Notes under the pieces: model-generated
Seen by the model: the letters and a program-made list of their open reading frames with translations, nothing else
Databases searched by the model: none
Told to the model about the DNA's origin: nothing
Source of the DNA: Dichotomocladium elegans
Lineage: Eukaryota; Mucoromycota; Mucoromycetes; Mucorales; Lichtheimiaceae
Direction of reading: 5' to 3'
DNA: 64,000 nt
Assembly: GCA_025716815.1 (NCBI GenBank)
Contig: JAIXMN010000046.1
Coordinates: forward strand, 1-64,000
Shown here: piece after piece, positions 23,947-34,891 of the stretch
Numbering within the stretch: position 1 is the first letter of the stretch
Layout: each line of letters starts with the position of its first letter
Position numbers and translations under genes: made by a program

Positions 23947-24756
23947 TGATAAAGGGTCAGACCTTGGTGAGAAGCAAATCAACAAAATGACAATGCCGCC
24001 GAACGCGATTTATAAATTGCAACACTTACAGGTAAACAAGGAAATGGATATTGCATCCTTATGTAGATACATATTTCGCTCATATTTATAAGAAAATACA
24101 TATTCTGTTGGTGTAACTACGTTAGTAATCAATGCTCAAGATTATCCGAGAAGTCTTGTGTGGGCAAATACATATTCATATATTTAAAACCGGGCAAACT
24201 GATCATCAAAAACTATTACTCTTTAATAAGTTTCAGATCATGAAAGTTCTCCCAGGGCACGTTGCTTTTCAGGCACTATGAGATAAATGAATATATGAAT
24301 ATGCTACGTATTGCTATAATACGTTCAGTAGAACAGTAGATATGTATGCTGTCAAGCGTAAAAATTATCTACAGCGGCAACAAGCTGCACCAAAGTGCTT
24401 CCACTATGCATTATTCAACAGAGGGAAGCATATCGTGGTGGAGTGTAAAAACAATGCCTGTATTTGGGATTGCGATACCAAGGCAACTCTTCTATTGGAC
24501 CAATCGTTCGTGGAACCAGATGAGTCCCAGAGGGTAAATACTTTAGGTATTTTGAAGGTATTTTCCCACTTTTTCGCTGGGGACCAGAAAATACCTCTTT
24601 TTTTCAAGCCAAAATTTTCATATTCCGCAGGGTAATTTTGAGTCTCGGATGAGTTTCATGGTTCAGATACTGTCTCTTGTGTCAACAGAAACAGTACCAT
24701 TCATGGGGTAATCCTGCAAGTCCAAGTTAGTAACAATATTTTCCTTATAATACTGG
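23947..24756. other. Spacer between Crypton and CACTA element
   Basis: AT-rich, especially 24040-24320. A plus-strand frame starts at ATG 24342 and runs about 97 codons (YAVKRKNYLQRQQ, IWDCDTKATLL) without recognisable family, intron or partner. I do not call it a gene. Confidence 0.45.
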
Positions 24757-25881
24757 CACTGCGCCCAGAGTGAGGAATACCCCACCGAAAAAGTGGGTTA
24801 TTCTTGGGTGGATTCTTGAGAATACATCAGAGAATAACACTGTGTTATTCTTCAGCCTGAAAATGAGTTCCGTAAGAATCCACTGGTGGATTCCTCAAAA
24901 CTAGTCCATAAACGGACAGGCCGGTTTTCCCATTGAACATGACCCCCCAAGTTTTATTCTGTCCATATATGGTTGTTTTGGTTATTTATAAAATCTGTGC
25001 CATATTCCCAACCTTCCATGATGGGATTATAGTTCAAAAAAACTATCCGTTTTTTCTTTTACGATGGTATCACAATGGAACTGAATGGAAGGTTTTTTTT
25101 TTCAATAAAGGAGTAGATGTAGTTTCGTTTTGGATCATAGGATTATGGGATAGTATATTGTATTTTTTATTATTTTGACTGGCAAAAGCAATAGCGACAT
25201 TTTACATGGAGCATGGCATTGAAGTAAGAAGATAATGTGGAAAGGCTATTTAGGCCGCGCTCTACTATTACCACCACCGAGGGATTCTGATCGTTACGAA
25301 ATGGGGATATTGAATGGCAGTAATGGAGATTGAACAAGTAAATGGAGCAAGTCGTTTTTATTCATTAGCCTACGAACCTCTGTAGCTTTGATTAATTTGA
25401 GTGAAGTATGAGCGAATGCAGAACTAACCTTTTACCGTAGAAGTGAAGGTGGTAATTCTATTCGAAAAGAAGAGATATCAATATAAAGAGAAGGCATATC
25501 GAAAATGTTTGCAAACATACCTCAAAGAACTATGAAAGCGATTCTGTCAAATCCAAAACTACCAGAAAGAAGATGAATGTCAAAAAGGCCTTCGTCACTA
25601 GCCCGATATCAACAAATGAAATACTTTACTTACTTGTACTGAAGAATAGACCATGATCGTGAGGGAGGTATTGAATTCGAAAGAGAAAGGAAACATCAGA
25701 ATTGCGCCCGATTCCTATTTAATACCTGAGAAAACATTTACTAAAATGGGAGTCGTGTCATCCCTGGTACCCTGTCAAGAGTACAGCCTCCGTTTTCATC
25801 CTTGTTCCCATTTACAACGCGAGTATTCAAAGTAATAATAAAGAAAAATCCATAAAAAGATCAATACTTATCTTTCCATAG

Positions 25882-26931
25882 ATGTCCTTCCATAGCAGTG
25901 CCTCCAACGACTCCACAGCTGAAGAACGCGAGCAACATGCTCGCAATCTGGAAATAGCGAACCTGCGTGCCACTATTCATCGACTTGAAAATCGACTTGA
26001 AGATGAGTGTGTCAGCTTCCAAGCTGAAAAAATGGCGCTTCGGCAGCAGCTTGGCGGTCTTGCAGCTCTCGTTGCAGCAAACCAGCAACAATCTCTGGTG
26101 GCTGTTCCACCTGCGGGTCCCCCTGCAGACTTGGTGCAAAAGGCACTGGTATGTAACTTTACGAGTGTATTCGTAGCTTCTCCATTCCATAGTAACCTCT
26201 AGAGGAAACATCCAGAGAACCATTAGCCGTTGCCATGACGCGTATGCTGCAGGCGACGGTTACAAGTATGGTGAAGTCTTCTGGTCGCGCCATAACAATG
26301 GTGTGACCACAGCGATTGCTGCATTTTGCCGCAATTCCGTGGACGGCCAAGTACTGGACGAGAAGATCTTGCGCGCCAAGATACACCAGTACGTCAAAGG
26401 CCAGAAGCGCGAGCACAAGCGTCGGCAGTGAGGGGCGGAAGGGATCACCGAGGAGGGACGCCTGAAAGTCCAGAAAAAGCGCAGCAAGCAGGTGTGGAGC
26501 GTAAGTTCATATTACGCTATCTTAAATTACGATGAATCACTTACATTGAATTCACAATAGAAACTTAGAGCTCGCAAGATTGCTCGCGCCCAAAATGCTG
26601 CTACGTTGGAGGCAGAGTTCTCCAATGGAGAGCGCCTCCTGCGCAAAGAATGCATGTCGCCGGAGATTTCCGACACAGAGTCGGGCGTCACTTACGTCCT
26701 AAAGCCGGATTCCGAAATGAGAACGTAAGACCTTTTTATAAGGATTCAACGCTGTACTAACCATTATTCGCCTTGATGTAGGTGGCACAATATTTTGACA
26801 CGTTAGATCGGCTGGCAGAGGCCAGCAAGAAGATCAAGGGGAAGAAAATGTTGAAGAGGGAGGTGGTCGTCGATGATGGTGCTGAATTGCCAAACGAAAT
26901 TAGGAGCGAGCTGCCCGAATGGGCTCAATAA
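25882..26931 (+). CDS. Second gene of the CACTA element (unknown function)
   Basis: ATG at 25882 opens a frame with a coiled-coil-like Glu/Leu-rich stretch (about residues 15-65: RNLEIANLRATIHRLENRL) and a Pro-rich hinge. After an intron starting GTATGT at about 26151, a second block reads GYKYGEVFWSRHNNGVTTAI, then LDEKILRAKIHQYVKGQKRE, with a TGA at 26429-26431. Basic coding-like sequence continues over GTAAGT...AATAG (about 26500-26561) and GTAAGA...GTAG (about 26726-26781), the latter with a CTAAC branch site, ending near VDDGAELPNEIRSELPEWAQ and TAA at 26931. Frames do not join cleanly at the first and last splices. The gene model is therefore unresolved and may be decayed. I do not recognise the family. 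By analogy with other CACTA elements it could be an end-binding partner. Confidence 0.4.
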
Positions 26932-27169
26932 AATTCTTTTATTATTTTTTTTCGTGCGCTCTATTTCTTTTACCGCCATTTCTCTCTTGCTCTCTACATC
27001 TCTTATTGACACTATGCAGCAATTCTTCGCGTTAACGGGATTACAACGATCTTTGCGGTGGTGGGATTGCTTTGAGATCCATAGGTGACGACAGCAGCTT
27101 GCGAGAAAATTCGGTGGATAGGCAGGAAGCACTGGCAGTCGTCAGCCATGAAACTGTTTCGCCATTCCT

Positions 27170-30017
27170 CTAAACCTTGGTCAATGAATCGCTGTGTTGA
27201 TGCCTCTGTGCGGTACCAACGAACATAGGCAAAGTAATGCTTAACAGGAATGCGGTTGATGACAATAACATGGCTGAAATAGAACTGTACTTGTCCCGTC
27301 CAGGCGATAGCGCGGTCGTTTGAACAAATAGAGCCTGTATGTGAGATCCACGAATGGAACGGGCTGTTGCTGATCTGTATGTCTGTCCAAAGATTTCGAT
27401 CGTCCGAAACTTCTCAACTTCGCTTTGACAGTAAATTCGGCCTGCCTGTCGCGTGTTGATGCTGACGACGCCTTCGTAATGGTTTTGGTAATGCTGCACC
27501 AACAAATCATGTAGTGCTTCGCTCAAGTGGGATTTCCGGCCATCGCGCATGGAGGCAAAGGTGTCTGGTGGTATTGGTTCGCTTCCCGAAATATTAGCGT
27601 CGACATTGCACGAAAAATCCATGAATTCAAGTGGATCGAAGTTTGGAGTGTTCGTTTCAGTACAAACTAGACGTCGCTGGCCAGCAATACGCAGCAAGAT
27701 ACTGAGCTCCAAGCCACGTCCCATCAACCGACTACTAACTTCGTTATGGACAAAGTCGAGGGCACCGGTCTTCTCAATGAAGCGCTCCATGAACGTCAGT
27801 TCAAAGGAGTCCTTTTGGTTGGTTTCAACATTCTTCATATATCCGTTATACCGCTCAAAACTGAATAGCCAAAAGGCGTAGATGGGGCCAAAATCTTGGA
27901 TGGTGCGGACCAGATGCAAATGCAAATGCATATTTGGCGTTACGCTTTCAGCACCGTAAAGCTGGCAGCAACCTCGAACAAAGTCGACCAGGAAATTGTG
28001 GGCTTCATCAATGTCAGAGTATGCGATAACGGTCTTGGCGAGCAGCCGGCAGGCGGAGACAAACAGCATCCAGTGCTGGAAATAGCGAGCAGCAAGGACA
28101 CCTTTTAACACAAAGGGAGAGTAGACCAGACACCATGCCTTCCAATCGTCTGCGGTCATAAACCCGAATTTTCGCTCTATTTTGCGATTCAGGGACGGAA
28201 TTCCAGGCGGCAGCACAACTCCATCTGCAAGCTTCTGCATTTCGACACCGTCTGCGTCAGTGAGTAGCCCATGATTTCGCCATAGTCGCACCATTCGTTC
28301 AGCAGTTCCGAGAAAGAGGTTGTGCATTGGGTCAATAATGGAATCTCGAACAGGATCGAAATAATGGAGCCGATGAATCTGTGACCAGCGCGTGCCAGTA
28401 GCACGCTCAACGCGAATGCGACCCGCTGGCGTTGTCTGGGCTAACCACTCCTCCGCATTACGTGCATTAGCCGCCTTTGTTCTTAAATCGCCAATAGTAT
28501 GTCCAGAGTAGTCAAGATTCGAAGTGCCCGTGAAAACGACAAACTCGCGAGTGCACTTGTTGCATGCTCTGGTACTGTTGTGCGATGTGAATCCCCCGAC
28601 TTTGCGACTAGCTGGAATGTCGCACGCAATGTTAAACAATGCTGCGCGTATGGTTGTTCCGCTTGGAATTTCAAAGGTAGGAATTCGGATTCCATTGTAG
28701 AGTTCAAGTAAGTCATCGACAAGTGGCTGCAAATAATGGTTCATTTCGTAGGTACTCGGCTCTTTTGGCCCAGGCATGACACCAGCAAGGATCACATTCT
28801 CAGTTTTATATCGCTCTGCGCGAGGCAAGTTGTTGACGATAAGGTAGATTGCACCGCATGAATACCCACTATCAAAAGGGGCAAACCAGTCGACGTTCAA
28901 TGTAAGCATCAAGGAGCGAGGAGTTTCGACAAAAGGAAGTCCATTGTCTGGATTGTGAAGAGAATGCCATCATACGCCGTCATAAACATTGCTGAACACT
29001 CCTGGCTGGTATTGACGATGCTCCCACTCTGTTATCTTCTGCTCAAAGCCTTCTCGTTTGAAAAGCCGTGCCAAGCTTTGACGAAGTGGATAGTAGGCAT
29101 ACTGCTTGATCGGTATCCGATTATATGGATTGCTCAACGTCGACTTCAATAGTGTGGTGCCGCAAAGATCGCCATTCATGCGCCGACTTTCATTTATGCA
29201 TGTTTGGGGGCCAGGCAACGGGTAAATGGCATGGCATTTGGAGCACGCACTGTACATTTGGAGATCATTTGTGAGACGATCAAAGCCAATCCATTTTCGC
29301 AAGCTTGTGATTGTTTCTGGAACCAAGAGGAAGGGATTATCGGTAAAGGCTTGAACCAGTGCGACAGCAAAGGTGATAAGGATGGCTGCTACTCTCTCAG
29401 ACGTGTGATGTAACTGGAACAGCACGAGGAAGACAAACGCGAACAACAGAGGGTGAGGAATATGATCAAGGATGCTGGCATGGGTGGTCGGGCGCTGGTC
29501 TAATGATAATATCGTTAATCTAACCCCTTTTTTCCTTCTTTTCTTTTACAAACCCTCTTCATCGTCAACAATGCGGTCAAACTCAATGTCAACGGCTTCA
29601 TTTAAATCGTCATCTTCAGCAATGTCATGTTCAATGTCGAAACTTTCAACTGGCAGTTCTCCTGTTGTAAAAAAATCAGTATTTGTTTCTACTCGTGACG
29701 ACTGGCGTTAACATACCGTTGTCAAGTTCTGACAGATATTGCCTGGCGTCAGTCTCACTATTGACATCGCCGTCAAGTTGCATGGATGTATCACCATCTA
29801 TTTTCGGCATATCAGTTTGGCTGCTTTTAGTACCACACGCACCATTCATTATCTTACCGCCACCGTGACTTGAAGCAACGATAGCAGCAGTAGCCGCTCG
29901 CGCACTAGCCTGAATATGTTCATTATATGTTCGCTCCGTCACATACGCGTATCCCATCTCAGGATTTCGGTGCACGCATAGTGAGCAAACACAAATATGG
30001 GTTCTGTTGTTGGTCAT
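27170..30017 (-). pseudogene. Tnp2-type CACTA transposase
   Basis: ATG at 30017 begins TNNRTHICVCSLCVHRNPE, a Cys/His N-terminus seen in fungal Tnp2 proteins. An intron starts near GTATGTTAAC (about 29702). A short acidic exon (FDIEHDIAEDDDLNEAVDIE) is followed by another intron of about 70 nt. The main exon then runs from about 29480, with CSKCHAIYPLP, an in-frame TGA at 28972-28970, LTLNVDWFAPF (first Asp), NLPRAERYKTENVILAG, DPMHNLFLGTAER (second Asp) and PIYAFWLFSFERYNGYMK (Glu in FER). It ends in TAG at 27170. Transposition of the CACTA element is its expected role. The only lesion I see is the single TGA, next to Val and Trp where relatives read DGxxW, so it could have been disabled by one base change. 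Confidence 0.88.
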
Positions 30018-30626
30018 GGTCGGCTGTACTCAGAAAGGTAAGAGGTAAATAATGATACAGCGTTCTTCCGGTTACAGTGCTACCATTATATACCTTTTGT
30101 CCAAGCTATAAATAAAAACCAAATACTTCAACCTGAATATCATATTGTATCTTTTCTGCCTTGGCAGACGCAATCATTCGTCTTGGCAAATGCAATCATT
30201 CGTCTTGGCAGAATATATTGGTTTCAATCGGTCATCATGGTCGAAGCTGTTGGTATTACACGTATATGACACAAACGAGCTTTTTTGGCACTTGTGCCCA
30301 TATTGGCTTGGCAGCTCTATCTATTAATAGGAAGTTTTCATCAAGCACCTTAAAACCCAACATGATCATTCCTCAGAAAGGCAAAGCGTTTATTTCTTCT
30401 CCTGTTTGTGGCTGTATCCCCATCACACAAACGTCCCTTGGCAATTTTTCTTAAAAAAAAACGGGAAGTCGCTTATGAAAGCGGCATCCACTTCCATTTT
30501 TATTCGTTGCACGTTTCACACACGCAAAATTGGCAGCCAAAAACTGACTATGGTCCCCCCGCTGAATATTCTCAAGAATAACACCCTTTTCCTAGTGGGT
30601 TATTCCTCACTCTGGGCGCAGTGTGG

Positions 30627-31349
30627 TGCACTTGTCGCATAGGCGATTGCAAGAGCACCAATAAAGTGAATATCCATGGCAATGATGTAAAGAACTGGAA
30701 CAACCGCAATACAGAAACATGACTCAGCCAAGGGAAACATGATCATACATAGCCACTAGATCCATATCCACAGTCTTTTCTCCTCTATTTTTTCCCACTG
30801 GGTTTTTTGAGGTTTTACTGACGTGAGGATGGTCTGGGATTCAGCTACAGGAACGAACGAAAAGTTTTCCTATGACTTGTCAAGTACCACACCCCAACAA
30901 CTCCTCTTATGGAAATTTCCAGGACAATTGACCCATGTCAAATGGGCGGAATCTATTTTATCCATAACAATATATAAACAACTATGTAGTGTAGGAGTAA
31001 ACAGACAGAAGAATTTTTCTTTCTATTAAAAAACACCTCCAAGAGTCTCATTGTACTTTGACAGTCTCTACAAACCTTATTTACCACAGCACTTATGTCC
31101 AGAGTGAGCAACTGTTGAATTCCAGACCCTTCTGGCTGCACCCATGTGTGCTGACAGATATCGACTATTTCTTCGGAAATTAACCACGATTCGTGTTGGT
31201 CACATGCATAATCAGCAAGGCAGTTCAATTCGTAGACAAACTCCATTTTGGTGTAGATTTCTTGTATGAGTATATAGTATTGTGCTTTTGCAAACCATAG
31301 ATTTCATGCATTTATATATACCAGTGAAACATTAAACAGCGCCACTGCC
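30627..31349. other. Spacer right of CACTA element
   Basis: No recognised gene. A minus-strand frame from ATG 31246 (MEFVYELNCLADYACDQHES) is open for about 70 sensible-looking codons, then becomes low-complexity. It could be the 5' end of an unknown gene but has no supporting motif. Confidence 0.35.
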
Positions 31350-32400
31350 CAAGGCAAGGACAATTGAATGGAAAAGTAAAGGGACAGGTTAATGGACTAA
31401 GCAGAGGACTGTGTAACAAACTCTGTAATGGACTGTGGCAAGGACGCTTGATTGGAAAAGTAAAAGGATAGGTTAATGGACGAAGTAGAGGACTGTGTAA
31501 CAAACTGCGTAATGGACGGTGGTAAGGACGCTTGATTGGAAAAGTACAGGATTTTCAAGAAGAAGTTTGCCACAAATTTTAGTTGTTCGTATAGATGGTC
31601 TAGATTTTTCGTTTTTTTTTGCTTCAAAATCGAATACAAATTTTAGTATTTCGTTTCTCTTCTTCCTTCGAAATTAGAATGAAACATAAATGGTTGGCCT
31701 CCCAAAACTATTCTGGTGTAAAAAGAGGAGAAGGAGGACTCACCTATAGCCTTGATTGAAATGTTCTTGCTGCTATTGCCTTTTAATTTGACAAAAGGGT
31801 AGCAACGAAATACTAAAATTTGTATTCGAATTTGAAGCAAAAAAGACGAAAAACCTAGACTGTCTATATGAACAACTAAAATTTGTGGCAAAGTTCTTCT
31901 TGAAAATCCTGTAAAAGGATGGGTTAATGGACGAAGCAGAGGACTGTGCAACGAACTGACCAATAGACTGTGGAAAGGATGTATAATTGGAAAATTTGTA
32001 TTTCCTTTATTTAGTCCATTAACTTTTCCAATCATGTGTCCATTACACAGGTCGTTGCACAGTCCTCTGCTTCGTCCATTAACCCATCCTTTTACTTTTC
32101 CAATCAAGCATCCTTGCCACAGTCCATTACGCAGTTTGTTACACAGTCCTCTGCTCCATCCATTAACCCATCCTTTTACTTTTCCAATCAAGCGTTCTTG
32201 CCACAGTCCTTTATGCAGTTTGTTAGACAGTCCTCTGCTTTGTCCGTCAATCTGTCCTTTTACTTTTCCAATCAAGCGTCCTTGCCACAGTGCATTACGC
32301 AGTTCGTTGCACAGTCCTCTGCTCCGTTCATTAGCCTGTCCCTTTACTTTTCCAATCAAGCGTCCCTTGTCACAGCCCTTTATTCAGCTGGTGCAAGCCT
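31350..32400. repeat. Inverted array of 84-bp tandem repeats (foldback-like)
   Basis: The left arm (about 31350-31990, with MITE B inside) and the right arm (about 32015-32400) consist of the same 84-bp unit in opposite orientation, around a loop of about 25 bp near 31990-32015. Unit phase is exact: 31376, 31460 and 31544 on the left; 32088, 32172, 32256 and 32340 on the right. Units carry GATTGGAAAAGTAAAAGGAT and GCAGAGGACTGTG. Because 84 is a multiple of three, several frames stay open as 28-residue repeats. I treat these as a by-product. The layout matches foldback transposons, whose terminal repeats are made of tandem subrepeats. Confidence 0.85.
31545..31913 (-). mobile_element. Stowaway-like MITE copy B (inside the 84-bp array)
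   Basis: 369 bp with TA on both ends (TACAGGATTTTC...GAAAATCCTGTA). Removing it and one TA rejoins GATTGGAAAAGTA with AAAGGATGGGTTAATGG, exactly restoring an 84-bp unit. The array is therefore older than this insertion. Confidence 0.93.
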
Positions 32401-32709
32401 GCTAACATTTCCAATCAAATCACCTGTACCACAAATCGTTATGCAATTATTCATTTCACAAGTTGACCACCATTTGTGTGCTCTCCGCCATTTTCCTCTT
32501 TACTCTTGTGCTCACTCTTATACAACTCTCTCGTTATTTTTGCGTAAACCCACCATTTCCTATTACAGTAGGGCTTTTGTTTTCCTTACAGGGATAATTG
32601 TGACCGAGGCCACACTGGAGTTCAAATGATATAACCTTGAGCAATAAGCTTTTACAGAATATAAATATTCTGCATTTTATAGCTTTGTATAATATCATAT
32701 TTCTATACA

Positions 32710-33615
32710 ATGCCTCTTTTTTCTCGCCAGAATACCTCTGCTTCCTCTACTACCATTATACGCAATCGTCCAAACATGATGGAAATTGATTCTAACAGAG
32801 ATGAAGACCTCGTCGATCCTAGGCCGCCCAAGGTGGACCCACAAGAATCAAAGCATAGACTGTAGGAAATTTTGGTGTTTTACATATGCAATTTTCAAAT
32901 TTTATAACACAGTTTTTCCTACAGTAAGACAGACCACGAGCTAATCACCTTTGTACAAAGTGGTGATCATTGACCATCCAAGAGTGAGAAGCAGATAAAC
33001 GAACACAAACGATATTCAAAAGATCAAGTCATGGAGGTGCTCAAGCAGTACTATACAGGATTTTCAAGAAGAACTTTGCCACAAATTTTAGTTGTTCATA
33101 TAGACGGTCTAGGTTTTTCGTTTTTTTTGCTTCAAAATCGAATACAAATTTTAGTATTTCGTTTCTCTTCTTCCTTTGAAATTAGAATGAAACATAAATG
33201 GTTGGCCTCCCAAAACTATTATGGTTTAAAAAGAGGAGAAGGAGGACTCACCTATAGCCTTGATTGAAATGTTCTTGCTGCTATTGCCTTTAAATTTGAC
33301 GAAAGGGTAGCAACGAAATACTAAAATTTGTATTCGAATTTGAAGCAAAAAAAACGAAAAACCTAGACGGTCTATACGAACAACTAAATTTTGTGGCAAA
33401 CTTCTTGTTGAAAATCCTGTATTGAAGGCGTATCCATCAAAGAAGCTGGAAACAAAGTTGGTATCCCGAAATCAACTGCACATGTGCTTATCAAACGATA
33501 CAAGGGCCATTCAAAGCCACCTCCCAAACGACAAATGAAGGCAAAATCAACAACAGCTTTTGATGAGATGCTATGTGTTGAAATTAGATACTTGCAAATA
33601 AATCGCAGTGACTGA
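32710..33615 (+). pseudogene. Helix-turn-helix protein, Tc1-like N-terminal domain, broken by MITE C
   Basis: ATG at 32710 opens MPLFSRQNTSASSTTI. An intron 32862-32924 (63 nt, GT-AG) joins to LKTDHELITFVQSGDH, then an in-frame TGA at 32971-32973. The frame continues into NEHKRYSKDQVMEVLKQYY, where MITE C interrupts. Removing the MITE and one TA gives a seamless IEGVSIKEAGNKVGIPKSTA, a helix-turn-helix of the kind at the N-terminus of Tc1/pogo transposases. A basic tail (HSKPPPKRQMKAK) and TGA at 33613-33615 follow. No DDE core is present. It could be a truncated transposase or a small DNA-binding gene, now disabled twice. An AT-rich TATA-like region precedes it at 32655-32705. Confidence 0.6.
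33054..33421 (+). mobile_element. Stowaway-like MITE copy C (inside helix-turn-helix gene)
   Basis: 368 bp including the TA on each side. Sequence and orientation match copy A. It is inserted in the codons of the turn-proximal helix of the 32710-33615 gene, and the host frame is continuous once it is removed. Confidence 0.93.
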
Positions 33616-34522
33616 AATACTACCACATTTAATTATCTAGGAATGAATGCGCAGCTTCCATAGTTTTTCTCTCAATTGCGTGTTTTGATACTTTACACTG
33701 TCAGGCCCCCAAATCATCCTGTGACACAACAAAATATGTAGACATACCTCATCAGTGAGTTGTTATTGTGGAACACCTCGTAAAGATTTTCCTTGTTCTT
33801 CTTTGCAAGAATAAACCTTTCATTCCTGAATCCTATGACTTATTGTATCTCATACACACGCACGAAGCACATAACCAACACCACACCCACCCTTTCCTTG
33901 TACATTGCCTTTGTTCCATGTCGCTATGTTATGAGGTTGCATCGCGTGGATTAACGTGCTTCACAGGTTTAAAGGCCCTTTCATGCAATTGGTGTGACCT
34001 CATAATAGAAAGACGCTCAACGCAGGGATGCAACACAGACTATAATGCAAGGAAGGAGTGAAAACTGCTAAACGATATAATAATTTTCAAGGGCGCAGAT
34101 CAGGCAGGAGTGATCCAGTAACAAGCTTGAAGTGTCCATACCAGACCTGCAAAGTCATTTTCAGAAAGGTCGAATCATCTTTGTGATGGCACGCAATTTA
34201 GTTTTGCCCCCACCGCAAAGCTAATTTCACACCCCGCAAACAAAAAATCCTACTGGCTGAATGGCCAGGAAAAATCCAGTAGTACACTTAGCACTTCCAA
34301 AAAAATTCTGAAGCATTTGCTTGAACGCCTTTCAACTTGTAAACCTATAAATGGATAATATTTTGCTTTGCAAGATAAAGCACCTCTTTATGGAACATTA
34401 TCTTTTTAACAACATGCTTCCAAAACACCCAGATCAATTTTGCATGGTCTTTGAAAACACAAGTCAACAACCTCCCTGCCAACATGCTTGAACTCATATC
34501 AGTCATTTGGTACCTTTATAGA
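33616..34522. other. Spacer with a dispersed repeat
   Basis: No supported gene. 34128-34275 repeats 14450-14540 in inverted orientation (GACCTGCAAAGTCATTTTCA and CTGGCTGAATGGCCAG), with extra sequence inserted between the two blocks here. Confidence 0.5.
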
Positions 34523-34891
34523 TACAGGATTTTCAAGAAGAAGTTTGCCACAAATTTTAGTTGTTCATATAGACCGTCTAGGTTTTTCGTTTTTTTTTGC
34601 TTCAAATTCGAATACAAATTTTAGTATTTTGCTGCTACCCTTTTGTCAAATTTAAAGGCAATAGCAGCAAGAACATTTCAATCAAGGCTATAGGTGAGTC
34701 TTCCTTCTCCTCTTTTTATACCAGAATAGTTTTGGGAGGCCAACCGTTTATGTTTCATTCAAATTTCAAAGGAAGAAGAGAAACGAAATACTAAAATTTG
34801 AATTCGAATTTGAAGCAAAAAAAACGAAAAACCTAGACGGTCTATACGAACAACTAAAATTTGTGGCAAACTTCTTCTTGAAAATCCGGTA
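34523..34891 (+). mobile_element. Stowaway-like MITE copy D (inverted body)
   Basis: 369 bp, body inverted relative to copies A-C. The right terminus reads AAAATCCGGTA instead of AAAATCCTGTA, a T to G change in the terminal repeat. A plus-strand CTATAGGTGAGT donor-like site lies near 34686-34697. Confidence 0.9.

Larger units (their letters stand above)
24757..30623 (-). mobile_element. CACTA (EnSpm) element, complete
   Basis: 5867 bp bounded by CACTGCGCCCAGAGTGAGGA at 24757 and its reverse complement ending at 30623, with identical 3-bp flanks TGG (24754-24756 and 30624-30626). CACTR ends plus a 3-bp duplication are diagnostic of CACTA elements. It carries a Tnp2-type transposase (minus) and a second gene (plus). 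24757-25881 on the left and 30018-30623 on the right are subterminal and non-coding, with repeated ATTCTTGAGAAT and TGGATTC words. Confidence 0.95.

Noticed and set aside
24342..24635. 97-codon plus-strand ORF left of the CACTA element
   Set aside because: Unrecognised and unsupported by introns, promoter or homologous neighbour; such an ORF is expected by chance.
27549..28108. Plus-strand ORFs across the CACTA transposase
   Set aside because: They are antisense shadows of the Tnp2 coding exon.
32034..32629. Repeat proteins with 28-residue units encoded in the 84-bp array
   Set aside because: Two plus-strand frames and one minus-strand frame are open at once only because the unit length is a multiple of three; there is no start context or domain, and the array is palindromic.
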